This document shows positions 55,327 through 64,000 of a DNA stretch of 64,000 nucleotides, piece after piece. The DNA comes from Chitinophagaceae bacterium (GTDB taxonomy: Bacteria; Bacteroidota; Bacteroidia; Chitinophagales; Chitinophagaceae): the NCBI GenBank assembly GCA_026415715.1, contig JAOAGO010000005.1:23138-87137 (forward strand), in the 5' to 3' direction. The notes under the pieces are model-generated. The model worked only from the letters and a program-made list of their open reading frames with translations, made no database searches and had not been told where the DNA came from. Within the stretch, counting starts at the first letter, position 1, and the number at the start of each line of letters is the position of its first letter. Made by a program: the position numbers and the translations under genes.

Positions 55327-58300
55327 ATGAAAATTTTATCTCAAAAAATGAAAATCATCCTGGCGGCTTTCTTTTTTTTTTGGGGCCGAAAGTAATTTGT
55401 GGTGCCAGCCGAATAGCAAATCCAGGAAATATCCCAGTTTGTTATGGGAAATTACGGGCAACGGGCTGAAGAAACCTTCTTATTTGATGGGCACCATGCA
55501 TGTCAGCAATAAAATTGCCTTTCACCTTTCTGATTCTTTTTTTTATGCCCTCCGTAGTGTTGAAATGGTTGCCCTTGAAAATCATCTTGAAACCCTGCAG
55601 GAAGATCTAAGCCGTTATGATTTTACCCGGAACAGCTACTATCCCTATAATTACGACCCCGATAACAGTATTCCGGATGAATACATGAGTATCCGGACTT
55701 TCCGGTTTTCAAAATACTATCCGTTAATCAAAGCGGCTTTGAACAGTAATCCATCCGTAATCAACAATCTTTTGTACCGGTCTTATGGCGAGGAATCCAG
55801 CGATTTTGAAGAAGATACTTATCTTGATTTGTACATTTTTCAATGCGGAAAAAAACTGGGGAAAAGAACAGCAGGATTGGAAAATTTTGATGAAAACATG
55901 CGACTGGTACAGGAGGCTTATCTGGACGAGGCGAAAGATAAAAACAAAAAAGAGAGAAGTTTTGACGACTGGAACGAGGCCTATTCCTTAGAGAAACTGC
56001 AGGAAGCCTACCGCCGCGGAAATCTGGATTTGCTGGATTCTATCTCGAGGTATAACAGTGTTTCGGAAGCTTTTGATGAAAAATTCATTTATCAGCGAAA
56101 TATTATACAGGCAAAATCCATTGATTCCATTCTGAAAACCGGAACCACCTTATTTGCCGGAGTGGGTGCAGCCCATTTGCCCGGTGAGAGAGGCGTTATT
56201 GAAATACTGCGTAAAAAAGGGTATAAACTTCGGCCGGTAAAAATGGGCGAAAGAGACAGCCGCGAAAGGGAAAGGCTTGACAAAATCAGGGTGCCGGTAA
56301 CATTTCATACCTATACCTCCGAAGACGGCGCTTTTTCCGTGGATGTTCCGGGTAAGTTGTATGAACTGAAAGAAGAACCCGGATTGAATCAGAAACATTT
56401 CGCCGACATGTCCAACGGAAGTTATTATTTAATTACCCGGTTTGCCACCAATGCCTGGATGTGGAACCAAAACCCCGATGATGTTCTTCGGGTAGTTGAC
56501 AGTTTGCTGTATGAAAATGTTCCCGGAAAAATTATTGAGAAAAAAAATATTCTCCGGAACGGATACAAGGGACTTGATTTCACCAACCGTACGCGTCGCG
56601 GCGACTTACAACGTTATCATGTATTTGTTACCCCATTCGAAATTATCCTATTTAAAATCAGCGGAAACGGAGATTACATTAAAGGCGGCCCGGAAGCCGA
56701 GCAGTTTTTCGGCAGCATACGATTCAGAGAATACAAATTTTCAGAAACGCAAACTTTGTCGGCATGGAAAACTTACAAATCTCCGTTCGCAGGATTTTCG
56801 GTTCAGTTTCCTCATGAGCCTTTTATCGGAAAAGACGAAAAGTCTTTTTTGTTTGAAGCTTTTGATCCCGCCGGCGGAACCTGTTTTGCCGTAGTGAAAC
56901 GAGACATTCACAACTTTTATTTTGTAGAAGAAGATACATTCGACCTGGCGCTGATGGAAGAAAGTTTTTTGTCTTCCGAATTTGTGGATACTCCTTTATC
57001 CCGTCAATATCTGAATTACAAGGGCTATCCGGCACTTGAAGCAAAATACAGAGATAAATACGGCAACACATACGCCGTACGGTACATGATCCGCGGGCCG
57101 CATTATTATATGCAGATAACCCGTTATAAAACCGAAGGATCTGCCGTCCGGCATTTTTATCAAAGCTGGGAATGGCAGGATTTTGTCTATAACAAACCGG
57201 AGACCTGGCGGGATACTCTTTTGAAATATACCGTACACACTCCGTATTATCCTAAAAATGAAAAAAAGAAATTCATCATTCCGGGTACCGGATATGATGA
57301 CGATGACGAGGATGATGTAGAAGAGGAGTTCAAACACGGCTTCATGAATAAAAACAGAATTATAACAAACGATTCCACCGGAGAAAAAATTTTCGTGTCC
57401 TTTTACAAACCGGCCAGGTATTTTTATTTCAGAGACAGTGCGAAATTTCAGGAATATGTAAGGCCGGGATTTTTTTTCGACTCCACTTATATCTTACACA
57501 GCACCAAAGAGTTTAAGTATTCTGACGGCGCCCGAAGCTGGGAAGTGAATATCACCGACACGGGATCGAGCCGCATGCTGCGCACAAAAACGTGGTATAA
57601 AGACGGGTTGTTTTACATACTGTCCGCGCTTTCCGATACTTTGTCGAAGCCCGGATTATTCATAAAAAATTTCTTTGAATCCTTTACCCCCGACGATACA
57701 CTGAAAGGCATAAATGCTTTTGCCAAAAAAACGGAAGCCTATTTCAAAGATTTTTTTTCAGGCGATACCCTGGTTCATAAATCTGCTATCCGTTATCTTC
57801 CGCGGTTGCAGGTGGCGCCCTCCGATTTTCCCTTCATACGCCAGGCAATAGAAAGACTGAACTGGAAACAAAAAAATTATCTTTCTGTAAAAGAGTTGCT
57901 CATTCAGAAGCTGGCCGAAATCAACAGCAAAGAATCTGCTGATTACCTGAAACAACTTTATCACAGGCTGGAAGATACCATACAGCTGCAATATGCCGCC
58001 CTGGAAAGCCTGTTGCGTCATAAAACGGCTTATGCCTATTCTCATTTCAGAGATATTATCAAGTCTGAACCTCCCGTACTCGAAACCGAATTTTCCCGGA
58101 GTCAGCATTACAGAAGAACTTCCAGGCGTAACGCCGAAAGTTCGTTTGACGGAAATTTTATGGATGAATTGTTTGATTCTCTCCGGCTTACTCAGTCTAT
58201 TTTTCCTGACCTTCTTCCGCTGATTGAACTGGAAGATTATGAGCCTTATATTAAAAAATTGCTGGTCCGTTTGATTGACAGTAACCTGATACAGCCAAAG

Positions 58301-59164
58301 GAGTATGAAGCCTATGTTCGTAAATTTTATATCAAAGCCAAGCAGGAATTGAAAAAGCAATCCATTCGTGAAAAAAGAAAAGCCATAGAAAAAGCCGAAG
58401 AAAGCAAAAAGACAAATAAAACATCGTCCTATGACGGCCAGCGGGATGAAGATGAAGGGAATCAGGAGTTGATTTTATATGCCCGGTTGTTATTGCCCTT
58501 TACTGAAAAACATCAGGGTGCAGCCGCCCTGATACAGCGACTGTTATCCTCCGGCGATAAACGGCTTCGGTATAATACTTTCTATCATCTGTTAAAGAAA
58601 AACAAACCTTTTCCGGATAGCCTGTTGCGCTATTTTGCTTCACTTGACGAATATCGTTTTGAATTATACAGCGACCTGAAAGAATATAATAAACTTCATT
58701 TGTTCCCGTGTTCCTACAATTCGCATGTTGACCTTGCCCGAAGTGAACTGATTTACCTGGCTTCGTCTTATGAAAGACCGGACACATTGATTTATCTGAA
58801 GGCCGTTCCGGTTTCCTATCTGGGCTATAAGGGATTCATCCATTTCTTCAAATACAAAAGAAAGAAAGATGATATTCACTGGAAGCTGGCGCTTGCCGGC
58901 ATGACTCCCGAAAATCCCGCATTGTACGAGTTTGATAAAGACGCTCAAAAAAGACGTGCCCCCGGCGCATTCAGGCCTTCTTCTGATGAGGAAGATAAAC
59001 TGAAATTTACCCGGTTAACTCCGTTCCGGATTCCGGAAAATGAGCCTCTGGAGAAATGGCTTCAAAGGGTTATCAGAAGAGAGTTTTTCTCCAGACGTCA
59101 AAGCGCATATTATTTCTATGAAAGAGAAAGTATGGAACAGCAGGAGGATGAGGAAGATGAATAG
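55327..59164 (+). CDS. Giant TraB/GumN-family protein, frameshifted in signal peptide
   Basis: The main frame encodes 1255 aa from 55397, with no ATG at its head. The first 290 residues are a TraB/GumN domain with its motifs LMGTMHVSN and GVGAAHLPGE. Next come repeats of a roughly 170-residue beta-domain (e.g. SPFAGFSVQFPHEP), then a helical, HEAT-like part and a charged tail. An ATG at 55327 begins MKILSQKMKIILAAFFFF, a clear signal peptide, but the T10 run at 55372-55381 puts it in another frame; one T less joins it to GAESNLWCQP. Indel, slippage or sequencing error cannot be told apart. Exported, function unknown. Confidence 0.78.
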
Positions 59165-59206
59165 AATGAAGTAAAACAATACAATTATCCGTCCGAAATG
59201 AAGTGG

Positions 59207-61183
59207 TTAGCGAATCAGCATAACCGTTCCTTTTCTGAAATGGCGCCGGTTATCTAATCCGATGGCTTCGAAAATCCATGTATAAATACCCGGATTCTGT
59301 GGCGCTCCGTTCCATGTACCGTCCCACCGGGCTTCCGGGCTTTGCGAATCGTATAACAGCTGACCCCAACGATTAAACACGCTGAAACGGATCATTTGTT
59401 TTATTCCCTGAATATGAGGGCGGAAAAAGTCGTTTTTTCCGTCATTATTCGGAGTGAACGCATTAGGAACATGTATTTGAACATCTTTAAGTGTAATTAC
59501 CAGTTGTGTATCTATGGTTTCGCAACCGGCAGGCGTGATAATCTTAATCCTGTATATCTGGTCTCCTTCCACCGGGGATGTGAATACGGGATTTATTATC
59601 CGCGGATTGCTCAGAAATACAGAGGGTGACCAAACGTATTGCTCTCCGAAATTCCGGGCCTGCAAAGGCAGAGGAAAACTTTTTATGGCGTACTGAACGG
59701 GATATTGGATTCCCGGCTTTGGTACTTCCACAATAATTCGCTCACGTCGTGTACCGGCGCTGCACCCGACAAACGTAAATAGTTGGGCATAATAATTTCC
59801 GGTTTGGGTAGCCCTGAACCTTGGCTGTGTGGCTCCCCGAATGGGAGTATTGTTAATATACCATTGAATACTGTCTGTCGGATTTACTGACAGCACAGCG
59901 CTGTCGCCGCTTGTTATACAAAACAAGGATTTACCGCTAACCTGCAGCGAACTGTCAATAACTGAAGCAGTGACCACAACGGTATCCCGGTTCATACAGC
60001 CGCCGCCGCGGCTCCGAACCGTAAGTATGTATGCCGTGGTTGAAGAGGGGCTGGCTCTGGGATTTGAACTGTTCGGATCGGATAAACCTTCCGGCGGATT
60101 CCAGTTATACACTACGCCTTCTTTCCGGTTTGAACCAATCATTACGGGATTTCTGTTGCACGATAAAACATCAGGCCCCGCATTGGCTCTTAAAGTTAAG
60201 GTATCATACAGCAATGCAAAGAGTGTATCCGGACAACCATACCCGTCGTAAGGCATCACTTCCAGTGCCAGTACGGTGCCCCGCGGCGGAGGGGGTTGAA
60301 GCGTTAATGTTTGTGAATTACCCAGTAACGTACTGAAATTGCTGTTAAACCAGCGATAACGGGCATAACCATGAGGGCCGGTCACCACTACGGCCGTATC
60401 ATCCGGACAAAACGTTGCACCGGTAAATTCGCTGCTGCATTCCGTATTCACGTCAATATACGCATATCCGAAATGGCGGCGGAATGTGCAGTCTGCCGTT
60501 TTGAAAAAAAGCTTGATCAGTTTGCCCGCCATGTTGTTCAGGTTAATCGTAACCGCCGTCCAGTTTTTGCACCAAACCGCAGCGGAATCATATATGCCTG
60601 CATTAAAAAATCCGGGAAGTCCGGAACCTACGGGGTAAAAAGTAAAAGAAGAACACTGAATCAATACGTCATCCGTTTCATTCCACACTTCCAGAACAAG
60701 ACGAGGCTGCTGAAAATGCAAATGATTCGGGTCCTGAAATACAACGGCATAATGATAAACTACCGAATAATAATTTCTTCCTGAAGGTATGGTAAAACTA
60801 TAAGATATTCCTTCGGCCTGAGCGCCTCCGGAAGTGTTCCCCAGTTTTACGGAATATCCGCTTCCGTTCGGACAAATTACCGGAAATCCGCCAAACTCAT
60901 CTACCAGACCCGCCGATTCCGGTCCGTATAAAGTATGCTGATCCGGTTGGGGCCCGGTGGGCAAAAGATTTATTATATTGTTGTTGGCGCTGGTATAGGT
61001 ATTTCCTGCATAGCAGGTCCATCCGTCAAAATTTCCTTTTTCAAAATCAATATTAGGCGGACAATCCTGGGCAAAGGTTAAAGTACCGCTGGCAAAAAAA
61101 AAGGGGAGCAAAAAAAGAAAATGAACTTTACATGAGATCTTTCGGAGCACGGAACTATTCTGATATTTGAAAAAAAACAGCAT
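59207..61183 (-). CDS. T9SS type B (gliding motility C-terminal) surface protein
   Basis: A 658-aa protein with signal peptide (about 1-39, ending TFAQ). An early lectin-like beta-domain with CPPNIDFEKGNFDGWTCYAG is followed by Ig/PKD-like domains (about 245-560; e.g. CFITS-like repeats with Cys pairs). The C-terminus has the CHU_C type B sorting domain: VHIPNAFTPNNDGKNDFF-like block, FSVFNRWGQLLYDS, WDGTWNGAPQNPGIYTW and the end FRKGTVMLIR. These proteins are secreted by the T9SS. It lies opposite the TraB gene. Function unknown; probably adhesion. Confidence 0.92.
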   Translation of the reverse strand: MLFFFKYQNSSVLRKISCKVHFLFLLPFFFASGTLTFAQDCPPNIDFEKGNFDGWTCYAGNTYTSANNNIINLLPTGPQPDQHTLYGPESAGLVDEFGGFPVICPNGSGYSVKLGNTSGGAQAEGISYSFTIPSGRNYYSVVYHYAVVFQDPNHLHFQQPRLVLEVWNETDDVLIQCSSFTFYPVGSGLPGFFNAGIYDSAAVWCKNWTAVTINLNNMAGKLIKLFFKTADCTFRRHFGYAYIDVNTECSSEFTGATFCPDDTAVVVTGPHGYARYRWFNSNFSTLLGNSQTLTLQPPPPRGTVLALEVMPYDGYGCPDTLFALLYDTLTLRANAGPDVLSCNRNPVMIGSNRKEGVVYNWNPPEGLSDPNSSNPRASPSSTTAYILTVRSRGGGCMNRDTVVVTASVIDSSLQVSGKSLFCITSGDSAVLSVNPTDSIQWYINNTPIRGATQPRFRATQTGNYYAQLFTFVGCSAGTRRERIIVEVPKPGIQYPVQYAIKSFPLPLQARNFGEQYVWSPSVFLSNPRIINPVFTSPVEGDQIYRIKIITPAGCETIDTQLVITLKDVQIHVPNAFTPNNDGKNDFFRPHIQGIKQMIRFSVFNRWGQLLYDSQSPEARWDGTWNGAPQNPGIYTWIFEAIGLDNRRHFRKGTVMLIR

Positions 61184-61305
61184 CTCACTTTCTTCTAATT
61201 AAAGGTACAACATTCATCCGGTTAGTAATGAAAAAAAATTTTTAAAAGAATGTACAGATTACGCACCTTTTTTGAAATTGGTTTTCAGATTTTTATGTCA
61301 GACTC

Positions 61306-61336
61306 TTGACAATAATTTTTTTGGAAATTAACTTTG
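61306..61336 (+). promoter_or_regulatory. Promoter TTG-N20-TAACTTTG for the permease
   Basis: TTG (61306-61308) and TAACTTTG (61329-61336) with 20-bp spacing fit the consensus well. Start near 61343 leaves a leader of about 200 nt before the ATG at 61545. In the rest of 61184-61544 I see no structured feature. Confidence 0.65.
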
Positions 61337-61544
61337 AGGTTCACTTTTAAAAAATTTATTTTAAAATCCTGTCCTATCCAGCCCGTTAATCCTTTTGCGA
61401 AAAACTGAAATCCCGGGCAAAAGGTATGATAACCTTAGGGTTATTATTCGGGTTGAAACCATAGCCCTGCTTTTTCAAGCCCGGCTTTCAAAAATATTTT
61501 TCCGCAGGCCGGGTTTATTTTTTTATTGGCTATTTTTCCGCTTC

Positions 61545-62978
61545 ATGCAAGAGCCAAATTCCCCGCGATATGTTTTGGGTTACACTTCTGCCGTTTCTCT
61601 TATTGTCGGCAGCATTATCGGCTCGGGCATCTTTATGAAACCATCAGCGATAGCCGGATACACCGGTAAACCGTTCTGGTTTTTGTTTGTGTGGTTGATT
61701 GCAGGATTTTTCAGTTTTCTGGGAGCCTATCTTTTTGCCGGATTAGGGCGTCTGATGCCCGAAACCGGAGGTTTGTATGTTTATTTTAAAAAATTATTCG
61801 GAAAATTTGCGGGTTATCTTTACGGTTGGGCTGCTTTTTCCGTAATCAATACGGCTTCGGTAGCGGCTATGGCTTATGTGTGTGCTGTTTATCTGAGTTA
61901 TTTTTTGCCCTTTCAGGGTTTTGAAAGTCATCTGATTTCAAAGTATTCGTTTCAGATTCCCTACTTAGGTACGTTGTATCCGCTGAAAGATGCAGGCGTA
62001 AAATGCTGGGCGATTGCTCTGGTTTTTCTGCTTACTGTATTGAACGTTTTCAGCCTGAAAGGTGGAGATACCTTTCAGAAAGTTTCCACCGCTTTGAAAA
62101 TTCTGCTTTTTTCTGGATTAATAGCTGGAATACTGACTTCGGGAAAAGGCGATGTTTCTCATTTTTTTGATAACGCAATTTCGGCCAATCAGCCGGTTAT
62201 GCTTTCAGGCATCGTGGCAGCCATCACAGGGGCATTTTTTGCTTTTGACGGTTGGATAAATATTACCAGTGTGGCCGGTGAAGTAAAATTTCCTGAAAAA
62301 ATAATTCCACGAAGTTTAATTACCGGCATTTTGTTATGTGTCGTAATTTATGTTTTGGTGAATTTGGCTTATTTATATGTCTTGCCGATACATAAAATTG
62401 CGTCTTCTGAACTTTTGGCTTCTGATGCCATGCAGGTTGCTTTTGGAAAGGTAGCCGAGTCGGTCACGGCTGCCATGATTTTTTTGTGTACGTTGGGCGC
62501 AGTAAACGGCAACCTTATGGCTACCGCCAGAATTACCTATGCCATGGGGAAAGACGGATTATTTTTCCCTCAAAGCGGCGTCTTGCATAACCGTTATGGT
62601 ACACCAGCAACGGCTCTATGGCTTCATGCATGCTGGATATCGGTTTTTATCCTTACGGGAACATTTGATATGCTGGCGGATATGTTTGTATTTGTTACCT
62701 GGCTGGCTTACGCCGCCGGAGCTCTGGGCATTTTTGTTGTATTAAAAAAAAGTAAGGAATCCGGAAAGCCTCTTCATTTACGGAAACTAAAAATAGCCGC
62801 TGCATTTTTCATTATATTTTCCTTATTTTATCTGATACTTACTCTGGCGACAGATGTGAAACATTTTCTTACCGGACGTCAGCCCGTGATCTATTCTTTA
62901 CTGGCTTTATTCATTACAATCGCAGGCATTCCATTGTTTTATGGATTCAGATACTTAAACAAGAAATCCGGTAAATGA
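61545..62978 (+). CDS. APC-family amino acid permease
   Basis: A 477-aa membrane protein with about 12 helices. GSIIGSGIFMKPSAIAG at about residue 24 is the helix I motif of the amino acid-polyamine-organocation family; GFFSFLGAYLFAGLGRLMPETGGLYVYFKK follows, with helix VI as AFFAFDGWINITSVAGEVKFPEK. The frame is open to a TTG at 61395, but the segment between is basic and unlike the family, so the ATG at 61545 is preferred. Probably imports an amino acid; substrate unknown. Confidence 0.92.
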   Translation: MQEPNSPRYVLGYTSAVSLIVGSIIGSGIFMKPSAIAGYTGKPFWFLFVWLIAGFFSFLGAYLFAGLGRLMPETGGLYVYFKKLFGKFAGYLYGWAAFSVINTASVAAMAYVCAVYLSYFLPFQGFESHLISKYSFQIPYLGTLYPLKDAGVKCWAIALVFLLTVLNVFSLKGGDTFQKVSTALKILLFSGLIAGILTSGKGDVSHFFDNAISANQPVMLSGIVAAITGAFFAFDGWINITSVAGEVKFPEKIIPRSLITGILLCVVIYVLVNLAYLYVLPIHKIASSELLASDAMQVAFGKVAESVTAAMIFLCTLGAVNGNLMATARITYAMGKDGLFFPQSGVLHNRYGTPATALWLHACWISVFILTGTFDMLADMFVFVTWLAYAAGALGIFVVLKKSKESGKPLHLRKLKIAAAFFIIFSLFYLILTLATDVKHFLTGRQPVIYSLLALFITIAGIPLFYGFRYLNKKSGK

Positions 62979-62994
62979 AGGGGATATATATTTT

Positions 62995-64000
62995 TTACCG
63001 GATAAGCATCGTGGTGCCTTTCCGGAATATGCGTTTGCCGGTGTCTTTTTGAATGTAGCTGAGCGTCCAAATATAGATTCCGGACGGTTGGGCTACTCCC
63101 AGATATGTTCCATCCCACATATCGTCCCGCGAAGCAGAGTGAAATATCATTTGCCCTGCTCTGTTATAAATTCTGAACTCCAGATTTTCAGCATGCAGCG
63201 CTCCCACCGGATACAGAAAATCATTTTTTCCGTCGCCATTCGGCGAAAAGGCGCCCGGCACTTCAATACGGCAATGCGGAAGAACCTGTATCACCTTCCG
63301 AACGGTATCGCCGCAAGACCAGGAATTATTTTTGGCGATCAGGGTAACGGTATAAAATTGTTTTCGCCCGGTAACATCATATTGATAGGAGGAAGGCTGG
63401 CGGCTGCGTTCCGTTTTACCGTTACCGAAATCCCACAGCCATTCGTCAGCAGCCCCGACAGTGGTATTTTTGAGATAAACCGTATCTTCCGGGCAAATGA
63501 GGGCCGGCGATTCAAAGGATGCTTTCAGAAAAGGCGGTATCATCAGCGTTTGTTCTGATGTATCGGCACATTTTCCGTTGCTCACAATGAGTTGAATGGT
63601 ATAGGTTCCGGGTTTTTGAAAAAGATGTACCGGATTTTGCTGATGCGAAAAATGTTGATTCCCGAAATTCCATTTCCAGCTTATTGCCCCGCCGTTTCCG
63701 TCGTGAAAAAATTTTACCATCCTTTCTTTACAGGCATTCGATATCTGATAGGTAAACCGGGCCGAAACCGGATGCTGAATGGAAAAACTTTTTTCCTGCG
63801 ATTCGGGTGTAAATAAACCGCACTCGTCAGACACCGTATTTCCGTCTGATCCTTTTTTTAAACGAAGCCGGTAAGTTCCTTCCTTCCAGGGTGAAAGTAT
63901 TTCCAGAATAACAGAGCTGATTAACTCCTGATTCTGGCATTGATGCAGGGTTTGTGCGGATAAACGAAAAGGCACGGGATGAGGCCCCAGAAAAATAAAT
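62995..64000 (-). CDS. T9SS type B protein with PKD domains, 5' end outside window
   Basis: At least 335 residues are visible on the minus strand; the frame stays open to the window end, and the residues FIFLGPHPVPFRLSAQ just before the mature part look like the end of a signal peptide, so only the first few codons are missing. Two PKD domains are seen, with WKWNFGNQHFSHQQNPVH and WLWDFGNGKTERSRQPS. The CHU_C type B sorting domain has PGAFSPNGDGKNDFLYP, FRIYNRAGQMIFHS and MWDGTYLGVAQPSGIYIW, and ends in FRKGTTMLIR, almost the end of the other type B protein at 59207. Secreted adhesin-like protein. Confidence 0.9.
   Translation of the reverse strand, partial: FIFLGPHPVPFRLSAQTLHQCQNQELISSVILEILSPWKEGTYRLRLKKGSDGNTVSDECGLFTPESQEKSFSIQHPVSARFTYQISNACKERMVKFFHDGNGGAISWKWNFGNQHFSHQQNPVHLFQKPGTYTIQLIVSNGKCADTSEQTLMIPPFLKASFESPALICPEDTVYLKNTTVGAADEWLWDFGNGKTERSRQPSSYQYDVTGRKQFYTVTLIAKNNSWSCGDTVRKVIQVLPHCRIEVPGAFSPNGDGKNDFLYPVGALHAENLEFRIYNRAGQMIFHSASRDDMWDGTYLGVAQPSGIYIWTLSYIQKDTGKRIFRKGTTMLIR

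Noticed and set aside
57758..58360. 200-aa antisense frame inside the TraB gene
   Set aside because: Shadow of the sense frame, with low-complexity Phe/Ile composition and no start signal.

Overview
The window is a chromosomal stretch of a Bacteroidota bacterium. Several features support this: type IX secretion (T9SS) cargo with both A-type and B-type C-terminal sorting domains, a DUF5103/T9SS plug protein, SpoIIM/DUF4129/DUF4350/MoxR/DUF58 genes in a row, a TonB receptor under a TPP riboswitch, and promoters of the TAnnTTTG type (several with an upstream TTG or TTTG). Start sites mostly lack a Shine-Dalgarno sequence. Gene style and lipoprotein sequences resemble Chitinophagia or Sphingobacteriia-like lineages; the genus cannot be told from the sequence. 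No rRNA operon, prophage, CRISPR array or transposase was seen.

Layout. 1-8.4 kb: 5'-truncated-at-the-edge FAD oxidoreductase, a split 5'-nucleotidase pair, dnaA, tRNA-Ser(GCU), an OmpP1/FadL-type porin, a Tyr-rich lipoprotein and proS. 8.4-15.7 kb: two DUF5362-like membrane proteins, an RDD protein, and the SpoIIM-DUF4129-DUF4350-MoxR-DUF58 operon. 15.7-23.1 kb: truB, a TamL-type Omp85 lipoprotein, a SpoU methyltransferase, a LolC/E-like permease, the T9SS plug protein, the small SRP RNA and a transaldolase. 23.1-31.1 kb: a 1453-residue FG-GAP surface protein, NADP-isocitrate dehydrogenase, a frameshifted Crp/Fnr regulator, and a ZIP transporter with its DtxR/MntR regulator. 31.2-38.4 kb: a lipoprotein, an alpha-glucan phosphorylase family protein, ispH, a lipid-anchored GH13 enzyme and an HtrA protease. 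38.6-42.7 kb: a LuxC-type acyl-CoA reductase, a ferredoxin, a probable small RNA, and ddl-PASTA-rhodanese. 43-49.3 kb: TonB receptor with TPP riboswitch, initiator tRNA, lipocalin-like lipoprotein, era, a secreted unknown and der. 49.7-64 kb: a T9SS type A protein, aspartate kinase, queA, a very large TraB/GumN protein, two type B T9SS proteins and an APC permease between them.

Most of the window is core housekeeping. The points most worth checking are: (i) a pair of 156-nt GC-rich elements placed right after the TonB-receptor and der stop codons in the same orientation relative to those genes; (ii) a structured, terminator-ended candidate small RNA between the ferredoxin and ddl; (iii) the FG-GAP protein, whose 14 repeats carry the same one-residue deletion in units 3 and 10, suggesting duplication of a seven-bladed propeller; (iv) the phosphorylase homologue lacking the usual PLP lysine; (v) a T10 tract that breaks the signal peptide frame of the TraB protein; (vi) a CCTAAA-N6-TTTAGG operator candidate at the promoter of the DtxR/ZIP operon; (vii) a Crp/Fnr gene with a single frameshift. 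No clearly new multi-gene system (defence, biosynthetic or mobile) was found.
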